The notes beneath the pieces were generated by a model, which had not been told where the DNA came from, ran no database searches, and saw only the letters and a program-made list of their open reading frames with translations. A stretch of 64,000 nucleotides of DNA from the NCBI RefSeq assembly GCF_021462225.1, contig NC_061812.1:49779848-49843847 (forward strand). Direction: 5' to 3'. This document shows positions 22,076-33,778 of the stretch, piece after piece (the stretch's first letter is position 1; each line of letters begins with the position of its first letter). This DNA is from Girardinichthys multiradiatus. Lineage: Eukaryota > Chordata > Actinopteri > Cyprinodontiformes > Goodeidae. A program made the position numbers and the translations under genes.

Positions 22076-22910
22076 AACGTTTTTGTTTTTGATTGTGGGA
22101 AGATACTACAAACATTTTGAGAACAAAAAAAAAATACTTCACATTAAGCCTTTCTGTGGGCTGCTAATTTTTATGTTTATCAAAAGATGTGGCATCATGT
22201 TGTTCATAACACTATCCATTCTATTTTTTTCAATTGAGATCTGATGTGCGTTCCTTTATTTTCTTTTGTTTTAGCAGTATACATTGAAGTCTGTGGTGTA
22301 ACATAAATTGTGTAATAGTTCACGAGGTATGGATAGTTTTGCAAAGAGCTGTATTCTCCATTCATTTTCAAGATATGGAAATGTGTCCAGAGGAAAAATA
22401 CAGTAATATAAAAATTAAGCTAGCCAACTTTGTACACAATAAATTAATCTTAATCTAAGTAACGTCCATAAACAGAATAAGACAGTTTATAAGGTGGATT
22501 TCTAATTTGACATGTCAGAAAAATTATTGTTCAGGTTCTAAAAACTAAAACAAAAACTGCCATTGGTCACCACAGTGGAAAACAACCTCCTCTGCCTGGC
22601 GGCTTTAGGGTTTTATGTGGAAGTTAAAGCAGGAAATTCTGCTGCTGAGGTTTGGCAAAAAAGCCATTTCATTTTTAAAGTGTGACGAATGATCTCTCAG
22701 CAGTCAGCTGAATCACAAGCTGCGAGACTGCAAGAATAACAAAAACTCCCTCCGGAGCTTTGCTGTTCACCTGAGAAAGGTTTCTCTTTATCGCTGTCTG
22801 TAGAGGAGTCATAGGTGAACATCAGTTGGTTTTACTTTCATTTCGGGGACATGTGGGATCTGGCATTATAGCCGCTTCTGTACTGGCCTTTGACATGACA
22901 GTCTAATGTA
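22076..22910. other. no recognised feature
   Basis: AT-rich flank left of Tc1 copy 2. No frame or repeat end is recognised. Confidence 0.4.
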
Positions 22911-24520
22911 CAGGTCCTTCTCAAAATATTAGCATATTGTGATAAAGTTCATTATTTTCCATAATGTCATGATGAAAATTTAACATTCATATATTTTAGA
23001 TTTATTGCACACTAACTGAAATATTTCAGGTCTTTTATTGTCTTAATACGGATGATTTTGGCATACAGCTCATGACAACCTAAAATTCCTATCTCACAAA
23101 ATTAGCATATTTCATCCGACCAATAAAAGAAAAGTGTTTTTAATACAAAAAACGTCAACCTTTAAATAATCATGTACAGTTATGCACTCAATACTTGGTC
23201 GGGAATCCTTTTGCAGAAATGACTGCTTCAATGCGGCGTGGCATGGAGGCAATCAGCCTGTGGCACTGCTGAGGTCTTATGGAGGCCCAGGATGCTTCGA
23301 TAGCAGCCTTTAGCTCATCCAGAGTGTTGGGTCTTGAGTCTCTCAACGTTCTCTTCACAATATCCCACAGATTCTCTATGGGGTTCAGGTCAGGAGAGTT
23401 GGCAGGCCAATTGAGCACAGTGATACCATGGTCAGTAAACCATTTACCAGTGGTTTTGGCACTGTGAGCAGGTGCCAGGTCGTGCTGAAAAATGAAATCT
23501 TCATCTCCATAAAGCTTTTCAGCAGATGGAAGCATGAAGTGCTCCAAAATCTCCTGATAGCTAGCTGCATTGACCCTGCCCTTGATAAAACACAGTGGAC
23601 CAACACCAGCAGCTGACACGGCACCCCAGACCATCACTGACTGTGGGTACTTGACACTGGACTTCTGGCATTTTGGCATTTCCTTCTCCCCAGTCTTCCT
23701 CCAGACTCTGGCAACTTGATTTCCGAATGACATGCAGAATTTGCTTTCATCCGAAAAAAGTACTTTGGACCACTGAGCAACAGTCCAGTGCTGCTTCTCT
23801 GTAGCCCAGGTCAGGCGCTTCTGCCGCTGTTTCTGGTTCAAAAGTGGCTTGACCTGGGGAATGCGGCACCTGTAGCCCATTTCCTGCACACGCCTGTGCA
23901 CGGTGGCTCTGGATGTTTCTACTCCAGACTCAGTCCACTGCTTCCGCAGGTCCCCCAAGGTCTGGAATCGGCCCTTCTCCACAACCTTCCTCAGGGTCCG
24001 GTCCCCTCTTCTCGTTGTGCAGCGTTTTCTGCCACACTTTTTCCTTCCCACAGACTTCCCACTGAGGTTCCTTGATAAAGCACTCTGGGAACTGCCTATT
24101 CGTTCAGAAATTTATTTCTGTGTCTTACCCTCTTGCTTGAGGGTGTCAATAGTGGCCTTCTGGACAGCAGTCAGGTCGGCAGTCTTACCCATGATTGGGG
24201 TTTTGAGTGATGAACCAGGCTGGGAGTTTTAAAGGCCTCAGGAATCTTTTGCAGGTGTTTAGAGTTAACTCGTTGATTCAGATGATTAGGTTCATAGCTC
24301 GTTTAGAGACCCTTTTAATGATATGCTAATTTTGTGAGATAGGAATTTTGGGTTTTCATGAGCTGTATGCCAAAATCATCCGTATTAAGACAATAAAAGA
24401 CCTGAAATATTTCAGTTAGTGTGCAATGAATCTAAAATATATAAATGTTAAATTTTCATCATTACATCATGGAAAATAATGAACTTTATCACAATATGCT
24501 AATATTTTGAGAAGGACCTG
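22911..24520 (-). mobile_element. Tc1-like DNA transposon, copy 2 (full length, 1610 bp)
   Basis: Same family as copy 1. Both ends are CAGGTCCTTCTCAAAATATT in inverse orientation, flanked by TA (22909-22910, 24521-24522). Length equals copy 1 exactly. The transposase is on the minus strand. Confidence 0.93.
23188..24192 (-). pseudogene. Tc1-like transposase, single nonsense codon
   Basis: From ATG at 24192 the 1005-nt frame (334 residues) has one TAA, between KTQK and ISE (about residue 26), and no frameshift. Downstream, 287 codons are uninterrupted: GRKRCTTRRGDR linker, VLFSDESKF, FQHDLAPAHSAK and SPDLNPIENLWDIVKR give a full DD34E triad. It is the least damaged of the four copies. The stop lies in the first DNA-binding helix region, so the enzyme would not be made normally; a restart downstream would lack end-binding ability. 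Confidence 0.92.
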
Positions 24521-25390
24521 TAGATGAAGCAGAAGATATGACAGGGAGTACAGGGAGATACTCTGTGGATGGACTGAAAGTTAAAGGGCAAGAAACTAGA
24601 GGATTTTTTTGTTGTTGTGAGTGGAGAACAAGATCAAACTGAAGTCTGGTGCAAGTGATAGGTTCCTGTGACTATTCTGTGACTTGGTGAAATGTTGGCA
24701 TACCTTTATTTGTTTAGCTTTAATCTGGATTATGTTCTTTCTTTCTAAAATGCTGAACATATAAGTAAAGAGTATTCACACGAACAGGGTTAAATAATTT
24801 TAAACCCCACATACTTGAAATAACTTGAAATAAAAGAAACGGAATTATTTTTAAAACACTGCATAGATCCAAAATGTGCTGCCAAGGAGAATTACATGGA
24901 CCTGCTGCCAAACTCTGTCAAGGTTCCTAAATATTATGAAGAGTAGTCTCACCCAGTGGAACATCCTAAAGTCTCAGCACAAATGTAAATGCACACAATT
25001 ATAGCCAAGACTGATTTCCATTGTTTGTCTGCTTGCCAGACGGTATGTTTGTCACTTATTTCAGAAAGTGAATCTCATATATTATATAGAGTCATGACAC
25101 AGAGTGAAGTATTATAGTGAAGTATGAAAACACAGAATAACCTGTCAGAAAAGTTGAATTTTAATTAAGATCATTAAAAATTATATTTTAAACAGAAATG
25201 TCCTGCCTCTGAAAAGTATGTTTATTTCTATGCACTAAATACTTTGTCTGGGCTCATTTTACATAAATCACTGCATCACTGTGGTGTGGCAGGGAGGTAA
25301 CTGGTACGTTCCTTTTCACCATCTTCCCGAACTTCTGTATCCACGCTCTGCACTGCGATCTACAATAGCTCTCAGCTGAATCTGGAAAAC
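24521..25390. other. no recognised feature
   Basis: AT-rich. A short possible upstream part of the LINE relic begins near 25300. Confidence 0.35.
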
Positions 25391-25759
25391 TTGACAATGT
25401 CAAAGGTGAGGACAACACCTTGTAGAGACAGTGGCCACAGGTTTATGGACTGGTGCCAGATCAATGTGGTGAAAACCAAGGAGCTAGAGGTGGATTTCAA
25501 CAAGCATAGACCCACCACACTGACACCAGTGAAAATCAAGGAAACTGACATTGAGATAGTGGGCTTTTATAAGTACCTGGGTGTTCACCTGAACAATAAA
25601 CTGGACTAGAGCCACAACACTGATGCTCTTTCCAGGGCAGAGCAGATGCTTCCTGCTGAGGAGACTGAAGTTTTCTGGAGTGCAGAGGTTGCTTCCGAAG
25701 AACTTTGTTGACTCTGTGCTGGCATCAGATGTCTGCTATGACAGCCTTTCCTAAAGTCC

Positions 25760-26369
25760 GGACTCTGGTCCAGATCCAGACCAAATGACACCTTAATGCG
25801 GACCCAGATTTAGCTGTGAAAAATGCTAGCTGTATCACAGAAAAAAGCCTAGCCACATGTAAAATGGTGCAATATTACAGAGGTTGGCAATCTGTTCTTT
25901 TGATGTAACAAATCTTCAATATCTTATGAGTACATGTGCTCTGGAATACATGTAGTTATGAAAAATAGAATTTGGGAAATAGACAAATCAAGATAAAAAC
26001 AATAAAGCTCATTTTATATGGTCATTTTATACGGTGTGGGCATCTTATTGAATCGGTGTAATTCTCCGTATTCAGTTACTGGAAGTTTTACCTCAGCTAT
26101 GTTTATGTCCTTGCTGCACTTTAACCTCAGCTTAATTATTTTGTTTATTCTTGTGTGTAAAGTCAGCTACATTTATTTGTTGAGGCATGGAAATTAATGA
26201 AGTTGTTCAAGTTTAGGTTTCTTATAAATTGGAGCTCATTGCATTTTACTGTCAGAAAACAGAGCAACGTAGCCACAGCTAAACATTTGAAGCTATAAAG
26301 TGTCCAATGTTCTGTATTTGTAAGCAAATGTAATCATATTTTGTCAACAGATTCAGACATTTGAACATA
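25760..26369. other. unidentified sequence splitting the LINE relic
   Basis: About 600 bases without motifs lie between two collinear pieces of the same reverse transcriptase. No terminal repeats are recognised, so insertion versus local decay cannot be separated. Confidence 0.35.
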
Positions 26370-26610
26370 AAGTTAGAAAACCTATGTTCTGTGGTGTTAT
26401 CTGTTGGAGCAGCTTATCTACACCTGATAGGCAATGGTTGGATAATCTCATCAGGAATGTCAGCTCTGTCCTAGAATGTCCCCTCAATCCGATGCAGGTG
26501 TTAGGAGACAGGAGAACAATAACATCTCTGTTGAACATCATCTCCAACTTCATGCATGACACTGTTACAGCGTTGGAGAGCTCCTTCAGAGACAGGTATC
26601 CTAAGTACAT

Positions 26611-26855
26611 GGTAAATGGTAAATGGACTGAACTTATATAGCCCTTTTCCAGTCGTACAGACCACTCAAAGCGCTTTACACTAGAGCCACATTCACCCAA
26701 TCCCATTCACCACACATACATACACCGATACGCAGATCAGTAGGCAACGTGAGGTTAAGTGCCTTGCCCAGGGGCACATCGACATATGGCAGGAAAAAGC
26801 TGGAATCGAACCCACAAGACAACTACTCTTCCTACTGAGCCACAGTCGCCACATG
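26611..26855 (+). repeat. common fish dispersed repeat (TAAATGGACTG / AGCGCTTTACA type)
   Basis: It contains GGTAAATGGACTGAACTTAT, CACTCAAAGCGCTTTACAC, TTAAGTGCCTTGCCCAGGGG and TCGAACCCAC in order, a layout I recall from many teleost genomes. Class is uncertain; I see no coding. It interrupts the LINE relic and is younger than it. Confidence 0.6.
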
Positions 26856-27266
26856 AAAGGGTGTTGTAGGTTATTTCCTCCTAGCAGCTGATAGACTTTA
26901 TAACCACTGCTCCAAACAAACACAATAAGTTGTTTACATTCCTGCTGTTATTTGAACAGTTTTCCATTTTCTTAATAGTCTAATATTTTTGCACAGATAT
27001 ATAAAGCAGTCTGTAAATTTTCAAATTATGTTTCTCAGTTGCACATTTCTTAGATTCTGAGTTTGCTGTTTATCTTAAGTGGTTTTTTTTTTGGTTTTTT
27101 TTTACATTGTACATCTGACTTTACTGTTCAGTCTATCTTATTCTATTATTTAATATTATTGCCTGTCTTTATATGTATCTGTGTGCTTCCTTTTGCCTGT
27201 CACTTTGCTGCTGATACGCTTAAATTTCCCCACTGAGGGACAAATATGGATATTTCTTTTCTATTC

Positions 27267-28774
27267 TGACTTCTTACTTCTGCTCACCACTAGAGGGCAA
27301 TAGTTACTGATAATGACATACTTGACATACATTCTCCTCTTACTCTGGCTCTATTACTTGTGTGTAGGATGAGGCCAGCTGACAACCTTGCCTGGGCCCA
27401 GGGCAAGATAATCTTAGATGGACCCCCATGCATGGCGTTCCGCAACTAGTAGAACATTCATTAATGAACCATTTAAGGACAGGATTCATCTTCTCTTCCC
27501 TTCTTCCCCTTCCTATCGGCTCCATACTTTGGAGTTTCAAAATGTCCTCCTCTGAGCAGATTCTAAATGACATTCCTGCTATAGAAGACTAACTGTAACA
27601 CAAATCTCAAACTACTTGTAAGTTATTAAGTACATTGTTATATGTGATCATTTGAAAAGAATTGGATATTGTTGGGCCATCACCGAAGGACTGATCACAC
27701 TACATTTCCCAGCATTGTCAGGGAGAAAACTTAGGTTGAGAACAGGACGATTCAGGATCATTATTGTGTCATTTACAGTAGGCATGTTTTCGAACTGTTG
27801 GCGTCAACCTTGGAGCTGCCGCTTCTCTTCAGCTTCTGCTAAGTGATGGTGTTTTCACTGTGTTTTTTTAAGGTCAACCTGGGTTCCATAAACCGGCTTT
27901 CAAGACAGCCACTGAGTTTGATTTTTATTGTTCGGAGTTAGTGGGTTAGTGAACCATGCCTTGCCTAGCCGGGCTGTATGCTATTTGGCCTGCGAGGTTA
28001 GCCTGGCTGTTCATCATGGTTCCTCACATTCTTGTTTGATCCAAAGCTTTGATAAATCCATATTTTCCAGTTGTCCATTACTCATCAATTAATTCATCTT
28101 TTGTATTACTATTATTATTTTTCCCTTGCTCAGTAGTTTAGTGAGTGTTACTAGTTTTACGTGAATGATTTCATTAGCTGAGATATGTGACTGTAAGGTT
28201 GAAATATTTTAGTTAAAAAAATTCACACATATATAAAGAGAAATGTTTTGTGCTTATTTTGTGTAAACGTGATTTGGTGATGTTATTATAGCAGGTGCTA
28301 GTAGCACAACAATCACAATTAATAAATGATTGATTGACAAATTATAATGTTTAATAAGTATTCATAATCAAATCATCATAATTGCACCACAAAATATATG
28401 CAGTATATCGCACAAATAATTAGCTTTTCATTTAAATATATTTTAAAGATCTTAATTTATTACTCAATGGAATAATTAAACTCAGTATCTAATCAAAATT
28501 TGAATCTAACACATTATAAAATCATACTTAAAATCTATTATTTGATTTGTTTTTGTTTCCTGCGCAAAAAGTACACCATGAATTCCTTTTTATTGCTGCT
28601 GTGTCTCACTAAAAACACCCTAACATTTGATTGGTCGACCTGCACAGCAACTCAGATGCAGACCAATCACTTTTTTTGCAAACTGAAAACAATGTATATT
28701 TCATTCCCAACCATAAATAGTTGATATGGTATATGAAGGGCAGAGGTTATTGTGTAAAACTGCAGTTAAAATTC
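27267..28774. other. AT-rich stretch, nothing recognised
   Basis: Contains T-runs and short open stretches without motifs. ACTACATTTCCCAGCA near 27699 resembles a phrase found near many vertebrate promoters and repeats, but nothing else supports a promoter. Confidence 0.35.
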
Positions 28775-29500
28775 AGCCACAACATTATAACCATATGTTA
28801 TGTCTGGCAGGTGAAGTAAATATTCCTGATTATTTCCTGGCATTTGTTAGTAGGTGGGATATATCAGGCAATTTATGAACATTTTGTTCTGAGAGTTATT
28901 TTTAGATGCAGGACCAATAACAATCTTATGGTTTTGAGTAAGTTTAAAAACGACCAAACTGCGTTGCCTAGATGACTCCAGTATCTCCAATTGTGCTGCT
29001 ACTTGGAGGTATTCCTGGTCTACAGTGGTCCTTACCTATCACAAGTGGTCCGAGCAAGGAACAGTTGTGAACTGGTGACAGGGACAAAGGTGGCCAAGGC
29101 TTACTGGCCAAAGGTTGGCCTGTGGTCAAACCCAATTCATGACCTGCTTTAGTGAAGAAGTCAATGATGGTTCTGATAGAAAGATCTCAGAAATCACAGT
29201 GAATCAAATTTGTTGCTCATGGGGCAGACCAGAAAGGGTGCCAGTGCTGACCCCTGAATGTGACATCGATGGGCACATTAGACCCCTCCCATAGATCAAG
29301 AGGAGAAGGTGGTCTGGTCTGATGAATCCGGATTTCTTTTGCAGTACATAGATGGTCGGACATGTCACCTACCTTCGGTGTGATGCTTTAGGCCATGTTC
29401 TGCTGGGAAAGCTTAGGTCCTACGATCCACTTGGATGTTACTTTGACATGTACCACAGGGATGAGTGGTGTTGCAGAAACCTTTATGGAACCAGATATTC
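28775..29500 (+). pseudogene. decayed Tc1-like element, third type
   Basis: The left part CAGCCACAACATTATAACCA resembles the end of a common fish Tc1-like family. Downstream, GTGGTCTGGTCTGATGAATC corresponds to the first catalytic Asp region, and TTCTGCTGGGAAAGCTTAGG with CTTGGATGTTACTTTGACAT corresponds to the core after it. The text fades by 29500, before the second Asp and the Glu. It is much older than the other Tc1 copies. Confidence 0.55.
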
Positions 29501-31368
29501 CCTGAAGCCTTTTAATACTAGCAAGCATAGGCTTGGTATTAAACATTGATTTTTGGTTTGAACGTAGATCATTCTCCCTCTAAGAGCACAATAAAGAGCA
29601 TTTAGTCAAACTAAGAGCAGACCAGATGAGGGTAACAACTGTGCATGAAATGTTAAAAAAGAATTAAAGGAATGTAAATCTAGACTCCTATACTGTTATT
29701 TGTGTTTTGATTGCTTCTTTGGCAGTAAACCAAATCAATGCTGTACACTATACTGAGGACATGCTCTGTTTTCTCCTGCTGCTGGGCTCACAGAGTGATG
29801 CAGGCTCTGCAACAGCATTCAGAATAGCAATTACTAACTAAATGTCAGGTGTGTTTGCACTGAGTCGTTGGGGAAAAGCGCAGCGACAGCTGCTACAGGT
29901 TCACGTGATCAGATGTGAGCTGTGGACCCTCAGAGAAAGATTCAGGGCTTTATGTGTGAGAGGGGTCAGACATACTTTTGCTTTCTGTATCACTTTAATC
30001 ACTGCATCAATACCCAACTCTGTGACCAAATAGCTTTTCCCATATTCTCTGAAGATAACTGTCAGTTGAAATCCCTTTGAAAAATAAGTTTTAGTTTCTG
30101 TCTAAGAACCTATTTATTTGCACATCCCCATACTATTCCTAAACTGGGATTGTAATGTAGTGTCGTGTATTGTGCCCACAATTACTTTTAAATTAAATGG
30201 CTCCACAGTTAACTGTGAACCTTTAATGTTGCAAGAAAAATAATAGGATGGATATCATAATGTCAAGTGTCCCAGGGTGGTCCTTATTTTTGAAGTTTTC
30301 ATATTTTATTATCTGACTCTCCCAAAACCTTCAATGTATGGAGGAAACACCACATGGCAATTATTGTCTCGATGTATCATTATTAAAGGTTAGCGCAACC
30401 TCATTGAAAATATAGCAAAAAGTGATAGGCCTGGCCTATATTATACACTGTTATATCATGTGTAACAAAGCATAATTGTATAAATGTAACAATCCAAATG
30501 AAATATTTTGAAAGAAGATATAAATATTTCAACAAATTGTGCCATGATCCAGTATTCCAGTAACATCAGTCCCAGCTATCCAGCTTCGATGTAACCTGAC
30601 TAGATGTCTAGTTTTGATGTCAGAGGTAATATAAAAGCGTGTGAATCATTTCCTCAGTCTTTAATATTCAATAACAAAATCTTAGTTCATTGTTATGCAG
30701 TACACACTATGTTGATGTACTTATGTAAGAAATATCTGTTAAAAAGATGGCCACAGAATCAAGAATTATTTGTTGTCTCCTCAGGAGGACATATTGGCTA
30801 GCAAATTGCATTCCAAGCAACAAGTATAACATTTCTTCTTGTACCAACATTAAGAGCTTAAAGAGACAATAAAAGCAGCAGCAACACTAACTTTGGAAAA
30901 CGAGGAAGAACTCTGGAACTCTAAAACTTTTGCACAGTACTGTAATGTATAATAATTTACTTGATTATACTTGTAGTAATGAACCACTGTTCTATCTCTA
31001 AATGATCGGACTTTGAGCTGTTGGCCCGGTAACAGGTATAGCACATTGAGGAGAGTGAGCTTGGTAATAAGTATTAGGGAGGGTTCGTCATGCACAGCAG
31101 AGAGCTGAATCAGGTTCTGATCCAGCTTGTGATTTCAAGTCATTTATTTAGCCTTTTTTTCTAATTAATATACTTACTATAAATGTCTGAATAACAGATT
31201 AACATTATTTAATTGATATTTAATGAGAGAAGTATAAAAAGTCCAGTTCTACCATTTGACCCAAACGATCAAATACACCTGCTTCTACAAAGCAGAGAAC
31301 AGCATTTTACACAGTAATCATTAATATTTCTTGAACATTGGAACCCTTTTTAAACAGATAAGCATACC
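29501..31368. other. no recognised feature
   Basis: AT-rich sequence up to the truncated 5' LTR. Several 60-80 codon open stretches show no motifs. Confidence 0.35.
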
Positions 31369-31496
31369 TGGGTCCAGGTATGAAAATTGAATACAACGGT
31401 GTCTGAGTGTGATTTATTTTAATGTGTTGTGAATTCCTCTAGGTTACGGTGAATAAACGAACGCGCAGAAGACCCCTTTAAAGGGGTACTTCAACA
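31369..31496 (+). repeat. truncated 5' LTR (last ~128 bp only)
   Basis: CCTGGGTCCAGGTATGAAAA through GGGGTACTTCAACA matches 42711-42838 with only a few differences. The upstream part of the LTR present at 40684 is missing here. The likely promoter region was therefore lost. Confidence 0.87.
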
Positions 31497-31499
31497 ATT

Positions 31500-31517
31500 T
31501 GGCGACCCCCGACGTGG
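31500..31517 (+). promoter_or_regulatory. retroviral primer binding site
   Basis: TGGCGACCCCCGACGTGG lies three bases after the LTR end CA, the expected place. It begins TGG, complementary to a tRNA CCA end. I cannot assign the tRNA with confidence; the first eight bases fit an arginine-type primer. Confidence 0.75.
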
Positions 31518-31712
31518 ACAACAAGATTGTGTGACAGATGGAAACTTCTGAGACCAGGGCGCCCATTAATCTTCTAAAAGGTGAGGCAGAGCCTATTTTA
31601 TTAACTCTCCGATTGAATTTATATATAGGCTAAATTAACCAGGTCTCAGTTGGTTCTGAATGTCATTTTACTCTGCAAAACTGTAAAAGAGTGTGCGTTA
31701 ACTGGACGTGTT

Positions 31713-33026
31713 AAAATCAGAATCAGAATCAGAAAAGCTTTATTGCCAAGTACGTTTTTGGACATACAAGGAATTTGTTTTGGCGTAGTCGGTGCAATAC
31801 AATACAAATTAAACAGTATAAAGATATCTACAATATCATATAAATATAAGTGCACAGTTTTAAGTGAGTGAGAGTAAGTATAGAGCAGTATAAGATGCAA
31901 GAGCAATACAACAGTGCAGATGATCATTGTGCAAGTAAAGCTGAGCGTTAATGTAACTCATAGAGTTACAAGTTACAGGTGTCCTGTCAGCAAAAACAGG
32001 GGGGGTGTGGGGGAATGGGAGAGTGTCAGGGTGGTTTCCGGGCTTTGTTAACCAGGCTGGTGGCAGATGGGAAAAAACTGTTCTTGTGGCGTGAGGTTTT
32101 GGTCCGGATGGACCGCAGCCTCCTGCCAGAGGGGAGAGTCTCAAAGAGTCTGTGACCAGGGTGGGAGGGATCAGCCAGAACCTTCCCTGCCCGCTTCAGG
32201 GTCCTGGAGGTGTACAGTTCCTGGAGCGACAGTAGACTGCAGCCAATCACCTTCTCAGCAGACCGAATAACACGCTGCAGCCTGCCCTTATCCTTGGCTG
32301 TAGCAGCGGCGTACCAGATGGTGATGGAGGAGGTGAGGATGGACTCAATGATGGCTGTGTAGAAGTGCACCATCATAGTCTTTGGCAGGTTGAATTTCTT
32401 CAGCTGCCGCAGGAAGAACATCCTCTGCTGGGCTTTCTTGATGAGGGAGCTGATGTTTGGCTCCCACTTGAGATCCTGGGAGATGATGGTTCCCAGGAAG
32501 CGGAAAGATTCCACAGTGTCAATTGTGGAGTCACAGAGGGTGATGGGGGCAGGTGGGGTTGGGTTCTGCCTGAAGTCCACAACCATCTCTACTGTCTTTA
32601 GAGCGTTGAGCTCAAGGTTGTTCTGGCTGCACCAGTCCAACAGATGGTCCACTTCCCATCTGTACGCGGACTCGTCACCATCAGAGATGAGTCCGATCAG
32701 GGTGGTGTCGTCCGCCAACTTCAGAAGCTTGACAGACTGGTGACTGGAGGTGCAGCTGTTGGTGTACAGGGAGAAGAGCAGAGGAGAGAGAACACAGCCT
32801 TGGGGGGAACCGGTGCTGATGGTCAGGGAGTCAGAGACGTGCTTCCCCAGCTTCACGCGCTGCTTCCTGTCAGACAAGAAGTCAGTGATCCACCTGCAGG
32901 TGGAGTCGGGCACACTCAGCTGGGAGAGCTTCTCCTGTAGCAAAACTGGGACGATGGTGTTGAAGGCAGAGCTGAAATCCACAAACAGGATCCTGGCATA
33001 GGTTCCTGTGGAGTCCAGGTGCCGGA
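31713..33026 (-). mobile_element. Rex1: Rex1 non-LTR retrotransposon, 5' truncated
   Basis: The 3' end on the left reads AATCAGAATCAGAATCAGAA followed by GCTTTATTGCCAAGTACG, the Rex1 tail I recall from many fish. The element is inserted in the leader of the provirus, between primer binding site and gag, so it is younger. Target duplications are not obvious. About 1.3 kb remains. Confidence 0.83.
32026..32982 (-). pseudogene. Rex1 reverse transcriptase, C-terminal two thirds
   Basis: An uninterrupted 318-codon frame begins inside the reverse transcriptase: MDFSSAFNTIVPVLL (first catalytic Asp), STGSPQGCVLSPLLFSLYTN, LLKLADDTTLIGL (catalytic Asp pair), FRFLGTIISQDLKW, and the C-terminal segment with LQELYTSRTLKRAGKVL and HPGHRLFETLPSGRRLRS. 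The endonuclease and the first reverse transcriptase blocks are missing through 5' truncation. The open frame suggests a fairly young insertion. The ATG at 32982 is internal to the original protein, not a real start. Confidence 0.85.
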
Positions 33027-33778
33027 GTCAGGTAAGATTTGCTGACAGTGTCGGCAAAATACGGCAGCTTGAAGGTTAGAGTCCTCATTTAAAGCTGAAA
33101 AAAAGGTGATATTGTTGGGTGTGGCGTCCCAACTTATTGATTGACGAATCAATAAGATATAGCTGGGTTAAAGGCCCGTGACGTAGCAAACCACAAATGA
33201 TTAAAAAGGATTAGAGATGCAGATTTAAAAAAAAAAAAAAAGAGGTTAAGAGGCCCATTCAGAAATGTTACGCAGGGTTAGAGGCCCATCTAGTGGACAC
33301 ATGGAGGAATTACACAAGCGACTGGTACTGCAGTCGATGTTAAATCATTGGACACTCATTCTGAATTAAAAATGCGGTTGGATTTTTGATTATTTGAGGG
33401 AAAATAAAATGCATTTATTGAATATAGGGTGAAGTTGTTTTGTAGTGGATTGTTTCTGCATATTTGTGCATTTCCTGTGTGCGAGTGTCTAACAGATAGT
33501 GCTGTTGAATTGTGGAAGTACAGGCAGAAAGTGTGTGCGACTGAGCTAGATGATTATTTGGGGTAAAATAAAAGACAAAGTACTAGATATAAGTATATGT
33601 AGTGACAAGCGCTGTCTGACTGAATGTTGTCTGACTGGGTGAGGCCCACACAGAGCTGGCTCACCATTGCAGTTGAGTAAAAGCACTGTGTTGTTAACGA
33701 CAATACAGTGATAAGCGGATTTTATATGCATATTGTGAAGCGTTGATTGCACATTAATTTCACAGGATTTTAAACAAC
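33027..33778. other. proviral leader, no gene
   Basis: Non-coding sequence between the Rex1 5' end and gag. It includes an A-run at about 33226-33241. A packaging signal would be expected in this interval but cannot be identified by eye. Confidence 0.5.

Larger units (their letters stand above)
25391..27266 (+). pseudogene. LINE reverse transcriptase C-terminus and 3' UTR relic
   Basis: The first piece (25391-25609) reads FMDWCQINVVKTKELEVDFN and YKYLGVHLNNKLD, the region after the catalytic Asp pair in Rex1/CR1/L2-like reverse transcriptases. The next 150 bases are scrambled. After about 600 bases of unrelated sequence the same protein resumes at 26370 (FCGVICWSS, SSVLECPLNPMQVLGDRR, HDTVTALESSF). 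A dispersed repeat then interrupts (26611-26855), and the tail resumes with LYNHCSKQT-like text. A 3' region follows ending in the GGGACAAATATGGATATTTC block near 27266. So one LINE end was split twice. The catalytic part is missing. Confidence 0.6.
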
